NCBI RefSeq assembly: GCF_003590795.1
Contig: NZ_QYUL01000002.1
Coordinates: 310,001 to 374,000 of the forward strand
From: Azospirillum cavernae
Lineage (GTDB): Bacteria > Pseudomonadota > Alphaproteobacteria > Azospirillales > Azospirillaceae
Direction: 5' to 3'
Length of the DNA: 64,000 bases
Below the pieces are notes generated by a model. That model saw only the letters and a list, made by a program, of their open reading frames with translations. It did not search any database and was not told where the DNA came from. The stretch's first letter is position 1; every line of letters begins with the position of its first letter. Shown one piece after another: positions 8,573 through 16,008 of this stretch. A program made the position numbers and the translations under genes.

Positions 8573-9430
8573 ATGTTTTCGATGTTGCATGGTCCGGCGC
8601 TTTTGGCGCCGGAGTGGGAGGCGGCTGCCGCCGACGCGCTGATCCGCTTCCGGTCTGAGCGTTCCAACCCGCCACGCGGCGCGCTTGCGCTGGTGGGGGA
8701 CGTTGGCGGCGGCCAGCGGCTCTACGGGGTGGCCGACGGTGTGGCCGTCATCCCGGTGTCTGGCCTGTTGGTGCAAAAGCTGTGTTGGATCGGTTGGGGC
8801 TATATCACCGGCTATGACGGGTTGCGCGTGCAGCTCGCCCGCGCCTTCGCCGATCCCGAGGTGAAGGCCATCGCGCTGGACATCGACAGCGGCGGCGGCG
8901 ACGTCGCCGGATGTTTCGATCTGGTCGAATGGATTGTGGCGGCGAAGGCCGCCGCCGGAAAGCCGGTGGCCGCCATCCTGTCGGAAATGGCCTATTCAGC
9001 GGCCTACGCCATCGCGACGTCGGCGGACAGCGTCGCGGTTCCGCGCACCGGCGGGCTGGGGTCGATTGGGGCGCTGTGCGTCCATTGGGACTTCTCGGCG
9101 CTGCTGAGCCGGGAGGGCGTCGCGCCCACCCTGATCCATTCCGGTCAACACAAGGTGGACGGCAACCCGTTCCAGCCGCTGCCCGAGGATGTGCGGGCGC
9201 GCTGGACGGCGACCGTGGATGATCTGCGCCGCCTTTTCGCCGATGTCGTCGCGCGCAACCGCCAGTCGTCCGGCGCCGCGCTGACGATGGAACAGGCGAT
9301 GGGCACGGAAGCCCGTTGCTTCACTGGCCCCGCTGGTGTGGCGGAGGCGGTTCGTTTGGGATTGGCCGACGCAATCCTGTCGCCAGACCGCGCGTTCGCC
9401 GCCCTGGTCAGCCACGCCAGCACGCTTTGA
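8573..9430 (+). CDS. Phage head maturation protease, S49 (ClpP/SppA-type) family
   Basis: This 285-residue protein corresponds to the catalytic part of lambda gpC. The substrate-holding motif DIDSGGGDVAG is followed by the nucleophile in MAYSAAYAIA (Ser142), then GGLGSIGALCVHWD, and the probable general base in SGQHKVDGNPF (Lys194), giving the Ser-Lys dyad of S49 peptidases. It would process portal and scaffold during prohead maturation. It is shorter than gpC (439) because the C-terminal scaffold region is encoded as the next, separate gene. Ribosome site GGACGGACGAC precedes the ATG. Confidence 0.92.
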   Translation: MFSMLHGPALLAPEWEAAAADALIRFRSERSNPPRGALALVGDVGGGQRLYGVADGVAVIPVSGLLVQKLCWIGWGYITGYDGLRVQLARAFADPEVKAIALDIDSGGGDVAGCFDLVEWIVAAKAAAGKPVAAILSEMAYSAAYAIATSADSVAVPRTGGLGSIGALCVHWDFSALLSREGVAPTLIHSGQHKVDGNPFQPLPEDVRARWTATVDDLRRLFADVVARNRQSSGAALTMEQAMGTEARCFTGPAGVAEAVRLGLADAILSPDRAFAALVSHASTL

Positions 9431-9458
9431 CCAACAGTTTTTTGAGGAGAACATCGCC

Positions 9459-10001
9459 ATGATGAGATTCAGTTTTTCCCATCTGTTGCCGGGCGGGCGT
9501 TCGCGCGCGCAGGGGAGCGAGGCCCCGCCGGGAAACAGCGACGCCCCGAACGAGGACGCCCCCGCCGACGGGGAGTCCAGCAAGGACAAACCCGAGGGCG
9601 ATGGAGAGGGCGACGCCCCCAACGAGGATGGGGGCGATGGGGACGCCGCCCCGGAAGACGACGACCCGCAGGACGCGACCGCCCGCGCCTTCGCCAAAGG
9701 CTGGTCGGCGGGGCGGGCGCGGTGCGCCGCGATCTTCGCCAGCCCTGCCGCCGCCGGAAACATCGCCGCCGCGTGCGAATTGGCCTTCAACACCACGCTG
9801 CCGGTCAAGCAGGCCGTCAGCGTTCTGGCCGTCACCGGCAAGAGCGGCGGCGGGTTGCGGCAGGCCATGGCGTCCCTGTCCGGGCCGCAGATCGGCAGCG
9901 ACGGGCCGGGGGCTGGCGGCGACGCCCCGTCCGGCGCGAAATCCAACCCGTTGGTGGCCGCGCGCGCCAAAGCGACGGGCCATCGCCCGCGCCCCCGTTG
10001 A
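9459..10001 (+). CDS. Scaffold-like protein matching the C-terminal region of gpC proteases
   Basis: The 180-residue protein starts at an ATG behind GAGGAGA. Residues 15-70 are a disordered acidic Asp/Glu/Pro/Gly tract (DAPNEDAPADGES and similar). Residues 75-125 (ARAFAKGWSAGRARCAAIFA, ELAFNTTLPVKQAVSVLAVTG) resemble the segment after the protease domain in S49 head proteins, the part that in lambda also exists as the internal-start scaffold Nu3. Here the module has become an independent gene directly behind the protease. The scaffold role is inferred from this resemblance and from position before decoration and capsid genes. Confidence 0.7.
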   Translation: MMRFSFSHLLPGGRSRAQGSEAPPGNSDAPNEDAPADGESSKDKPEGDGEGDAPNEDGGDGDAAPEDDDPQDATARAFAKGWSAGRARCAAIFASPAAAGNIAAACELAFNTTLPVKQAVSVLAVTGKSGGGLRQAMASLSGPQIGSDGPGAGGDAPSGAKSNPLVAARAKATGHRPRPR

Positions 10002-10013
10002 GGAGATGAAGCC

Positions 10014-10364
10014 ATGATTGTTGAACGTTACACCCCTCAAACGCTGTTCAGCGGGTCTTTCCCGGTCCACAGCGAACCCCGCCGGATCGCCGCCGGGCAG
10101 ACGCTGGCGGCGTTGTCGGTCTTGGGTCGGGTCACGGCGACCGGGGCGCTGACGCTGTCCGTGCAGGCGGCGACCGATGGGTCGGAAAAGCCCGTCGCCA
10201 TCCTGCTGGCCGCCACCGACACCAACGCGGGCGCGACCGACGCCCCGGTCTATCTGGCGGGCTGCTTCAACCCGGCCCTGTTGGTCTACGGCGCGGGCCA
10301 CGACGCGGACAGCGTCAAGGCCGCCTTGCTTGGCTCGCCGCTGTTCCTGCGCGCGATCCTCTGA
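10014..10364 (+). CDS. Head decoration protein (lambda gpD family)
   Basis: The protein is 116 residues, compared with 110 in lambda gpD. It shows the family layout: a flexible N-terminus that binds the capsid lattice (VERYTPQTLFSG), then the beta-rich body with RRIAAGQTLAALSVLGRVTATGALT and PVAILLAATDTNAG. GpD trimers sit on the capsid surface at three-fold axes and reinforce the full head. The gene lies, as in lambda, between the protease/scaffold and the major capsid gene, and has a clear ribosome site (GAGGAGATGAAGCC). Confidence 0.9.
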   Translation: MIVERYTPQTLFSGSFPVHSEPRRIAAGQTLAALSVLGRVTATGALTLSVQAATDGSEKPVAILLAATDTNAGATDAPVYLAGCFNPALLVYGAGHDADSVKAALLGSPLFLRAIL

Positions 10365-10391
10365 CCTCTTGTTTGTGGGAGTTTACGACCG

Positions 10392-11432
10392 ATGAGCATC
10401 ACCCTGTACACCACGCGCCAGATGATGGGCGTGTTCGAGGAATACGACGCGCCCGGCACGCATTTTCTGGACCGATATTTTCCGCGCCTTCAGACCTTCG
10501 ACAGCGAGCTGATCGACTTCGACGTGATCGAGAAAGGCGGCGTCAAGCTGGCGCCCTTCGTCATGCCCACCGCCGCAGGCGCGCCGGTGCGCTCGAAAGG
10601 GTCGGTGACGAAGACCTTCAAGCCCGCCTACGTCAAGCCGATGACGGAAGTCGATCCGAATCGCCCCTTCACCCGCCGCCCCGGCGAACGCTATGGCGGG
10701 GACATCACCCCCGCCGAACGCCGGGCGGTGGTGATCGCCGACATTCTGCTGGACCATCGGGCGCAGATCATCCGGCGCAAAGAGTTCATGGCGGCGGAGA
10801 TCCTGCGCAGCGGCATGGTGACGGTGGTCGGCCCGGACTACCCCAAGGTGCTTGTCGATTTTGGCCGTGATCCGGCCTTGACCGCCGCGTTGACCGGGGC
10901 CGCGCGCTGGGGCGAAGCGGGCGTCGATCCCATCAAGACGCTGGAAGACAAAGCGGCGTTGACGCAGGAAAAATCGGGACTGCCCGCCACGGAGGTGACG
11001 TTTTCCCCCACCGCCTGGTCTTTGTTCCGCGCGTCGGATCGGGTCGAACGGTTGTTGGACCTGCGGCGTCAATCGTCCGGCGACGTGGAGATGGGTCCCA
11101 TCGCGCGCGGCGGTCCCGACAAACCCAAGCAACGTTTCGTCGGTTCCATCGGCGATTTTGATTTCTGGGTCTACAACGACGTGGCCGAAGATGACGGCGG
11201 GGCGACGATCAAGCTGATGGGCGACTATCAGGTGGTGCAGGCCGCCCCACAGGTCGATGGCGTGCAAGCGCAGGGCGCCATCCGTGATCCGCGCGCGGGC
11301 TATCAGGCGTTGGAGTTCTTTCCGAAGAACTGGATCAACGACAACCCCAGCGCCGAATTCGTCATGACCCAATCGGCCCCGTTGGTGGTGCTGCCGTTGC
11401 CCAACGGCACCTGCTGCACCACGGTGCGCTGA
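10392..11432 (+). CDS. Major capsid protein (lambda gpE family)
   Basis: The 346-residue product matches lambda gpE (341). Typical segments are the N-terminal YTTRQMMGVFEEYDAPGTHFL, the spine region SKGSVTKTFKPAYVKP with TPAERRAVVIADILLDHRAQI, and the C-terminal IKLMGDYQVVQAAPQVDGVQ and AFVMTQSAPLVVLP-like end (EFVMTQSAPLVVLPLPNG). It forms the icosahedral shell with an HK97-type fold. Spacing to the decoration gene is 27 bases. The next small gene starts two bases after its stop. Confidence 0.95.
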   Translation: MSITLYTTRQMMGVFEEYDAPGTHFLDRYFPRLQTFDSELIDFDVIEKGGVKLAPFVMPTAAGAPVRSKGSVTKTFKPAYVKPMTEVDPNRPFTRRPGERYGGDITPAERRAVVIADILLDHRAQIIRRKEFMAAEILRSGMVTVVGPDYPKVLVDFGRDPALTAALTGAARWGEAGVDPIKTLEDKAALTQEKSGLPATEVTFSPTAWSLFRASDRVERLLDLRRQSSGDVEMGPIARGGPDKPKQRFVGSIGDFDFWVYNDVAEDDGGATIKLMGDYQVVQAAPQVDGVQAQGAIRDPRAGYQALEFFPKNWINDNPSAEFVMTQSAPLVVLPLPNGTCCTTVR

Positions 11433-11433
11433 C

Positions 11434-11649
11434 ATGGCCGCCGCAAAAAAGCGCCGCGTCGTGGCGCGCGTCACCCTGATTGCGAGCGATCAGGGCAAGA
11501 CGCAGGAAATCGCGCCGGGGCAGGAAGCCGACATCCTGGCGGATGAGGCCGACTCCTTGGTCCGTCGCGGGTTCGCGTCCTGGGGCGCCGCCAAGCCGCA
11601 AGCGGCGGACGGCTCCCCCGGCCTGCCGCTGGAAGACGCCGACGCATGA
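11434..11649 (+). CDS. Small phage protein in the FI position, unknown function
   Basis: The 71-residue basic-then-acidic protein (AKKRRVVARVTLI at the start, LPLEDADA at the end) starts right after the capsid stop (TGACATG) and overlaps the next gene by four bases. The sequence GQEADILADEADSLVRRGFASW resembles short beta proteins found after capsid genes in many tailed phages. In lambda this position holds FI, which helps deliver packaged DNA complexes to proheads, but size and sequence do not let me assign that role. Confidence 0.6.
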   Translation: MAAAKKRRVVARVTLIASDQGKTQEIAPGQEADILADEADSLVRRGFASWGAAKPQAADGSPGLPLEDADA

Positions 11650-11957
11650 ACGTGTGGGCGCAAGCGTCGGCGGAGCTAGCCGACGCGTGCCTCGCCACGT
11701 TTGGCGAGGCCGCCATTCTGTTTCCCGGCGTCGCCGGGGCGCGGGAGGTGACGGTGATCTTCGATGAACAATGGATCGAGACTGATCCTGAAACGGGCGT
11801 CGGCGTGTCCAGCAGCGCGCCGCGCGTGCGCGCCCGTCCGTCTGATTTTGACGGCGTTCACGCGGGCGACCGCATCCGCGTCCGGGGCAAGGCGTGGACT
11901 CTGGCGGACCTTCAGCCTGACGGCCATGGCATGACGATGGGGGTGCTGTCGCGATGA
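11646..11957 (+). CDS. Head-tail attachment protein (gpFII-like)
   Basis: The protein has 103 residues, similar to lambda gpFII (117). The pattern VTVIFDEQWIETDPETGVGVSSSAPRV followed by DRIRVRGKAWTLADLQPDG is the compact beta barrel of phage head-tail joining proteins. It would seal the portal-gpW complex and provide the docking surface for the tail. It is translationally coupled on both sides by four-base ATGA overlaps. Confidence 0.75.
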   Translation: MNVWAQASAELADACLATFGEAAILFPGVAGAREVTVIFDEQWIETDPETGVGVSSSAPRVRARPSDFDGVHAGDRIRVRGKAWTLADLQPDGHGMTMGVLSR

Positions 11958-12580
11958 CGACATCGGCGCGCCAGACCATTCGCGACGCCTTCCGCAATCG
12001 GTTGAGCCGCGTCGGGCCGGACGGCGTTCACCCGACGATGGCGGGCGCCCGCGTGTTTTCGTCCCGCACCCGTCGCATCGGCTTGCGGGACATGCCGTGC
12101 ATCCTGCTGTTCGCGCGTGGTGAAAAGGTGCTTGGCGCGCCGCTCAACGACGGAACGGTGGAATACACCGACCGTGAATTGCGGCTGACGGTCGCGGCGA
12201 TCTTGGTGGAAATCCGCAGCGACGCGGACATCGAGACGGAAGATCGCCCGGACAGCCGCCTGGATGATCGGCTGGACGAGATCGCGGAACAGATCGAGCG
12301 GACGCTCGCCGGTTGGGAAATCCCCGGTTTCGAGGGCGCGGACATCGCGCTTGTCGAAACCGAGCTGTTTGTGGATGTGGACGGCGCGGAGCCGCACGGC
12401 AACGCGCTGTTGACCTACGCCGTCGCCTACCGGCTGGCCCGCGTCCTGCCCGGCGCGGAAGACCCGCCGATTCCCACAATGGTGATGGCGTCCTGGTCGC
12501 CCGACATTGGGCCGCCGCACGAAGCCGACTATCGGCCCGTCGCCGATCTGCCGGTCCTTTTGCCCGTGGAGACACCGTGA
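11954..12580 (+). CDS. Putative tail terminator / minor tail protein
   Basis: The 208-residue protein begins with an amphipathic helix (ARQTIRDAFRNRLSR) and then alternates strands and helices (AGARVFSSRTRRIGLRDMP, ELRLTVAAILVEI, DDRLDEIAEQIERTLAGW, LLTYAVAYRLAR), the order seen in gpU/gpZ-type tail terminator proteins. Such proteins cap the tail tube and receive the head. Position after the FII-like gene and before the baseplate spike supports this. It is longer than lambda U (131). It overlaps the next gene by one base (GTGATGG). Confidence 0.55.
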   Translation: MTTSARQTIRDAFRNRLSRVGPDGVHPTMAGARVFSSRTRRIGLRDMPCILLFARGEKVLGAPLNDGTVEYTDRELRLTVAAILVEIRSDADIETEDRPDSRLDDRLDEIAEQIERTLAGWEIPGFEGADIALVETELFVDVDGAEPHGNALLTYAVAYRLARVLPGAEDPPIPTMVMASWSPDIGPPHEADYRPVADLPVLLPVETP

Positions 12581-13233
12581 TGGCGCGCCAACCGGGCGAA
12601 ATTGTGTCGGACCTGGAGCGTCGTGTGGGCAACACCATCGCCTATGGCCGCATTGAGGCGGTTGACTACGCCAAGGCGCGCGCGCGTGTGCGCACCGGCG
12701 AAAACGTCACCGCCTGGATACCCTGGGGAACGGCCCGCGCGGGGGGGGATCGGACGTGGCACCCGCCGGAAATCGGCGAACAGGTTCTGGTCGCGTCGCC
12801 CTGCGGCGACCTGTCCCAAGGCTGCATCGTCACCACGGTCAATCAATCGGCGCACCCGGCCCCCGGCGACAAGGCCACGGTGTCGCGCGTCGTCTATCAG
12901 GACGGCGCGGTGGTCGAATATGACCGGGACGGCCACACGCATGCGATGCGTCTGCCAGCGTCCGGGACGGCGACGGTGGAGGTGGGGGCCGCCACCATCG
13001 TGACCACGCAGGACGGCATCACGCTGACCTGCGGCGGGTCCTCGTTGCGCGTCACGCCCGCAGGCGTCTTCCTGTCCGGTCCAACGGTCGGCATGACCGC
13101 CGACGCCGGAAACGGGTCGGCCACGTTGAGCGGCCATTTCAAGATGGTCGGACAGCTTGCCGTCACCGGCGACGTGTCCGCCACCGGCGACATGCTGAAC
13201 GCCGGTCAGAACAGCAACCATCACAGTCACTGA
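12580..13233 (+). CDS. Baseplate spike protein (P2 gpV family)
   Basis: This 217-residue protein matches P2 gpV (about 211). An N-terminal OB-fold (AYGRIEAVDYAKARARVRTG, WIPWGTARAG, PPEIGEQVLVASPCGD) is followed by a triple-stranded beta helix needle built from short alternating strands (TATVEVGAATIVTTQDGITL, SATLSGHFKMVGQLAVTG). The chain ends NSNHHSH, so a His-x-His motif sits at the tip, where P2-type spikes bind an iron ion. The trimer is the membrane-piercing tip of the contractile tail. Confidence 0.92.
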   Translation: MARQPGEIVSDLERRVGNTIAYGRIEAVDYAKARARVRTGENVTAWIPWGTARAGGDRTWHPPEIGEQVLVASPCGDLSQGCIVTTVNQSAHPAPGDKATVSRVVYQDGAVVEYDRDGHTHAMRLPASGTATVEVGAATIVTTQDGITLTCGGSSLRVTPAGVFLSGPTVGMTADAGNGSATLSGHFKMVGQLAVTGDVSATGDMLNAGQNSNHHSH

Positions 13234-13248
13234 CGGACGGAGAGGGTC

Positions 13249-13587
13249 ATGCAAGGCATGAACGCCGCCAACGGCCAGCCGTTGAGCGGGCTGGACCATT
13301 TGCGCCAGTCGATCACCGACATTCTCACGACGCGGATCGGCACGCGGGTGATGCGGCGGGATTACGGGTCCGATCTGCCCGCCCTGGTTGACGCGCCAAT
13401 GAATCCGGGGCTGTCGCTGGACCTGTACGCCGCCACCGCGACGGCGTTGCGGCGTTGGGAACCGCGCATCCGCTTGTTGCGCGTGGCCATCGCCGCCGCC
13501 GCCCCTGGTCGCGTGGTGCTGCGTCTTGAGGCGCAATATCTGCCGGATGGCGCGGCCATCACCATGGACGGCATCGTGGTGGAGTGA
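13249..13587 (+). CDS. Baseplate wedge protein (P2 gpW / T4 gp25 family)
   Basis: The protein has 112 residues, like P2 gpW (115). It has the gp25 lysozyme-like fold signature: SGLDHLRQSITDILTTRIGTRVMRRDYGSDLPALVD, with the conserved TRIGTRVMRRDYGS core. In contractile tails this protein joins the baseplate to the first sheath ring. It follows the spike gene by 15 bases and precedes J, the P2 order V-W-J-I. Confidence 0.95.
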   Translation: MQGMNAANGQPLSGLDHLRQSITDILTTRIGTRVMRRDYGSDLPALVDAPMNPGLSLDLYAATATALRRWEPRIRLLRVAIAAAAPGRVVLRLEAQYLPDGAAITMDGIVVE

Positions 13588-13593
13588 CGGGAA

Positions 13594-14442
13594 ATGGCGT
13601 CCTCTTCGATTGATCTGTCCAGCCTGCCCGCTCCGGCGGTGGTCGAACCCCTGTCGTTCGACAGCGTCGTCGCGGCGATGCGGGCGGATTTCCTGGCGCG
13701 CTACCCGGCCTTTTCCGCCATGCTGGACAGCGATCCGGTGATGAAGCTGCTGGACGTCGCGGCCTATCGCGAAGTGTTGATGCGTCTGCGGGTCAACGAG
13801 GCGGCGAGGGCCACCATGGTGGCTTACGCGCGTGGCGCTGATTTGGAGAATTTGGGCGCGCTTCTGGGGGTCGGACGGCTGTCCACGAACGGCGTGTCGG
13901 AAGACGATCAGCGCTTTCGCAGCCGCATCGCCATGTCGCTGGAAGGCTATTCGACCGCCGGTTCGCGCGGGTCCTACCTGTATCACGCCCTGAGCGCGTC
14001 GGCTTTGGTGAAGGACATCGGCGTGGACACGCCCATTCCCGGCGTCGTCCGCTTGACCGTCTTGTCCACCCATGCCGATGGCGCGCCCGATCTTGCGACG
14101 CTGGCGGCGGTGCGGGCGGCGGTAAACGACGACCGTGTGCGCCCGCTCACCGATCGGGTTGACGTGCAGGCGGCGGCGATCCGTCGTTACGACGTGCGGG
14201 CTAGTCTTGACATTGATCCAGGCCCGGACAGCGGCACGGTGCTGGCCGCCGCATCCGCCGCGCTGCAACGCTATGTCGCCCAGCGCCATGGGTTGGGCGT
14301 GACCGTGCCGCTGTCCGGCTTGATGGCCGCCCTGCACCAGCCGGGCGTGGCGGCGGTTCGGTTGACGCAGCCTCTCGCTGACATCGTTCCAGCGTCCACC
14401 GAGGCCGCTTTTTGCGCCTCCGTCTCGCTGGCCATGGGGTGA
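13594..14442 (+). CDS. Baseplate assembly protein J (P2 gpJ)
   Basis: At 282 residues it matches P2 gpJ (about 300). Recognisable parts are LDSDPVMKLLDVAAYREVLMRLRVNEAARATMVAYA, ADLENLGALLGV, the FRSRIAMSLEGYSTAGSRGSYLYHALSAS motif and the beta domain IPGVVRLTVLSTHADG. It forms the baseplate periphery (T4 gp6-like) on which gpI and the fibres assemble. The gene is six bases behind W and five bases ahead of I. Confidence 0.93.
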   Translation: MASSSIDLSSLPAPAVVEPLSFDSVVAAMRADFLARYPAFSAMLDSDPVMKLLDVAAYREVLMRLRVNEAARATMVAYARGADLENLGALLGVGRLSTNGVSEDDQRFRSRIAMSLEGYSTAGSRGSYLYHALSASALVKDIGVDTPIPGVVRLTVLSTHADGAPDLATLAAVRAAVNDDRVRPLTDRVDVQAAAIRRYDVRASLDIDPGPDSGTVLAAASAALQRYVAQRHGLGVTVPLSGLMAALHQPGVAAVRLTQPLADIVPASTEAAFCASVSLAMG

Positions 14443-14447
14443 CGGGC

Positions 14448-15995
14448 ATGGTCGATTTGCTTCCGCCCAACGCCACGGCGCAGGAACGGGCGATCAGCGT
14501 CACGCTCGCGCGGTTGGCCGACGTGCCGGTTCCGATCCGGGATCTCTGGAATCCGTGGACCATTCCCGCCGAGCTGCTGCCCTGGCTGGCCTGGACCCTG
14601 TCGATTGACGAGGAGTGGGAAAGCGCCCGCACCGATCAGGACCGCCGCGCCCTGGTCGCGTCGGCGGTGGAGTTGCATCGCTACAAAGGGACGCCTTACG
14701 CCATCCGCCGCGCGCTCGCCGCGCTTGGCCACACGGTGGCGTCGATCACCGAGGGCTTGCCCAGCGTTCGACACGACGGCGCAGGGCGGCGCGATGGCGG
14801 CGCCCGTTATGACGGGGCGGCGCGCTGGGCGCTGTTCCGCGTCGCTGTGGTGGCGGGCGACGCTGGGCTGACCCGGTTGGACACGGGGCGCATCGTGACG
14901 GCGATTGGCCACGCCAAGAACGCCCGTTCGGTGCTCCACGCGCTGAGGCTGCTCGTGAATCCAGAGACGACGCGGGACAGCGACCCGGTTGCCACGCCAA
15001 TGTTGCGCGTTGGGCTGACGATTCCCACCCGTCGCGTGGGGATCCGCGACGGCACCCGGCGACGCGGCGGCGTGGTGGCGCTGCGGCGCGACGGCAGCGT
15101 GCGTTATGACGGCGCTGAAACTCGCGCGGGTCGCGTCATCCCCTCTCCGGTGTTCGTCGAAAACAGTTTGCGCCTGCGGCTGCGGCTGGGCCTGCGGTTG
15201 GAGTGCGCGCGCGCGCCATACCTGCCGCGCGACGGATCGGTGCGCTACGACGGGTTGGTCAACCGTCGTCACGATGGGCCGTTGTCGGTCCTGAGCTTGC
15301 GTCTCCGCCGCCGTTCCGCCGCGTCCGACGCTGAAGTTCGCTTCCTCGTCGCCGATCCCATCGCCGAATCCAGCCAATTGGCCGCCGTTCGGCTGTCCGG
15401 GCCGGACGGCGTGGACAGCCGAACGGCGGTGACGATCCGCGTTCAGGGTCACGAAACCCTGGTTGATTGGGCCGTTGCGGCTGACGCCGCCCCCGACCTC
15501 ACGCGGGTGTCGGCGATCACCTTGCTGCGGCAGGACGGCTCCACCGTCTGCGCCCTTCTGTTCGATTCCCCTGCGGATCGCCTGCCGTCCGATCCTTGGT
15601 CGGGCGCTTGGGCTTTGTCACCATTACCACAGCGAGACACGCGCATGACAACGACTTACCTGCCCGCCTATTACGACGGCGTGCGCCGTCTGCTCACGAC
15701 CGGCGACCCGGCGTTGCTTTTGTCACACGTCGCTTTCGGCGAAGGATTCGCGCCGGACGCCGACGCCATAACCAACCCGGTGTTGGTCCCGATTGGTGGG
15801 ATCGTGTATCCGCCCGACGAACCCAAGCGAATGTTGGTCCATTGGGTGCTGCCGCATGAGGCGGCCAACGGTCTCATGGTTCGGGAAATCGGCCTGCTGC
15901 GCGCCGACGGCGTTCTCGTTGCGCGCATGGTGCGCAGCGCCATCGAAAAAACGCCGGATCTGGAAATCGGCGACGTCTGGAAACTCGACGTCTGA
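14448..15995 (+). CDS. Baseplate protein I fused to a tail-fibre N-terminal domain
   Basis: The first ~100 residues are P2 gpI (LLPPNATAQERAISVTLARL, PVPIRDLWNPWTIPAELLPW, YKGTPYAIRRALAALGH). P2 gpI ends near residue 176, but this product runs to 515. The middle (about 105-280) carries repeated Asp/Gly/Tyr motifs such as RRDGGARYDG, RRDGSVRYDG and PRDGSVRYDG. Residues 400-515 (TYLPAYYDGVRRLLTTG, LSHVAFGEGFAPDADAI, HEAANGLMVREIGLLRADG) match the N-terminal attachment domain of phage tail fibres. A GCGCATG at 15645 gives an in-frame internal start at Met400, so the fibre domain might also be made alone. The ATG at 14448 overlaps nothing and is chosen over upstream in-frame codons inside J. Confidence 0.8.
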   Translation: MVDLLPPNATAQERAISVTLARLADVPVPIRDLWNPWTIPAELLPWLAWTLSIDEEWESARTDQDRRALVASAVELHRYKGTPYAIRRALAALGHTVASITEGLPSVRHDGAGRRDGGARYDGAARWALFRVAVVAGDAGLTRLDTGRIVTAIGHAKNARSVLHALRLLVNPETTRDSDPVATPMLRVGLTIPTRRVGIRDGTRRRGGVVALRRDGSVRYDGAETRAGRVIPSPVFVENSLRLRLRLGLRLECARAPYLPRDGSVRYDGLVNRRHDGPLSVLSLRLRRRSAASDAEVRFLVADPIAESSQLAAVRLSGPDGVDSRTAVTIRVQGHETLVDWAVAADAAPDLTRVSAITLLRQDGSTVCALLFDSPADRLPSDPWSGAWALSPLPQRDTRMTTTYLPAYYDGVRRLLTTGDPALLLSHVAFGEGFAPDADAITNPVLVPIGGIVYPPDEPKRMLVHWVLPHEAANGLMVREIGLLRADGVLVARMVRSAIEKTPDLEIGDVWKLDV

Positions 15996-16008
15996 GGAGG
16001 ACACGACC

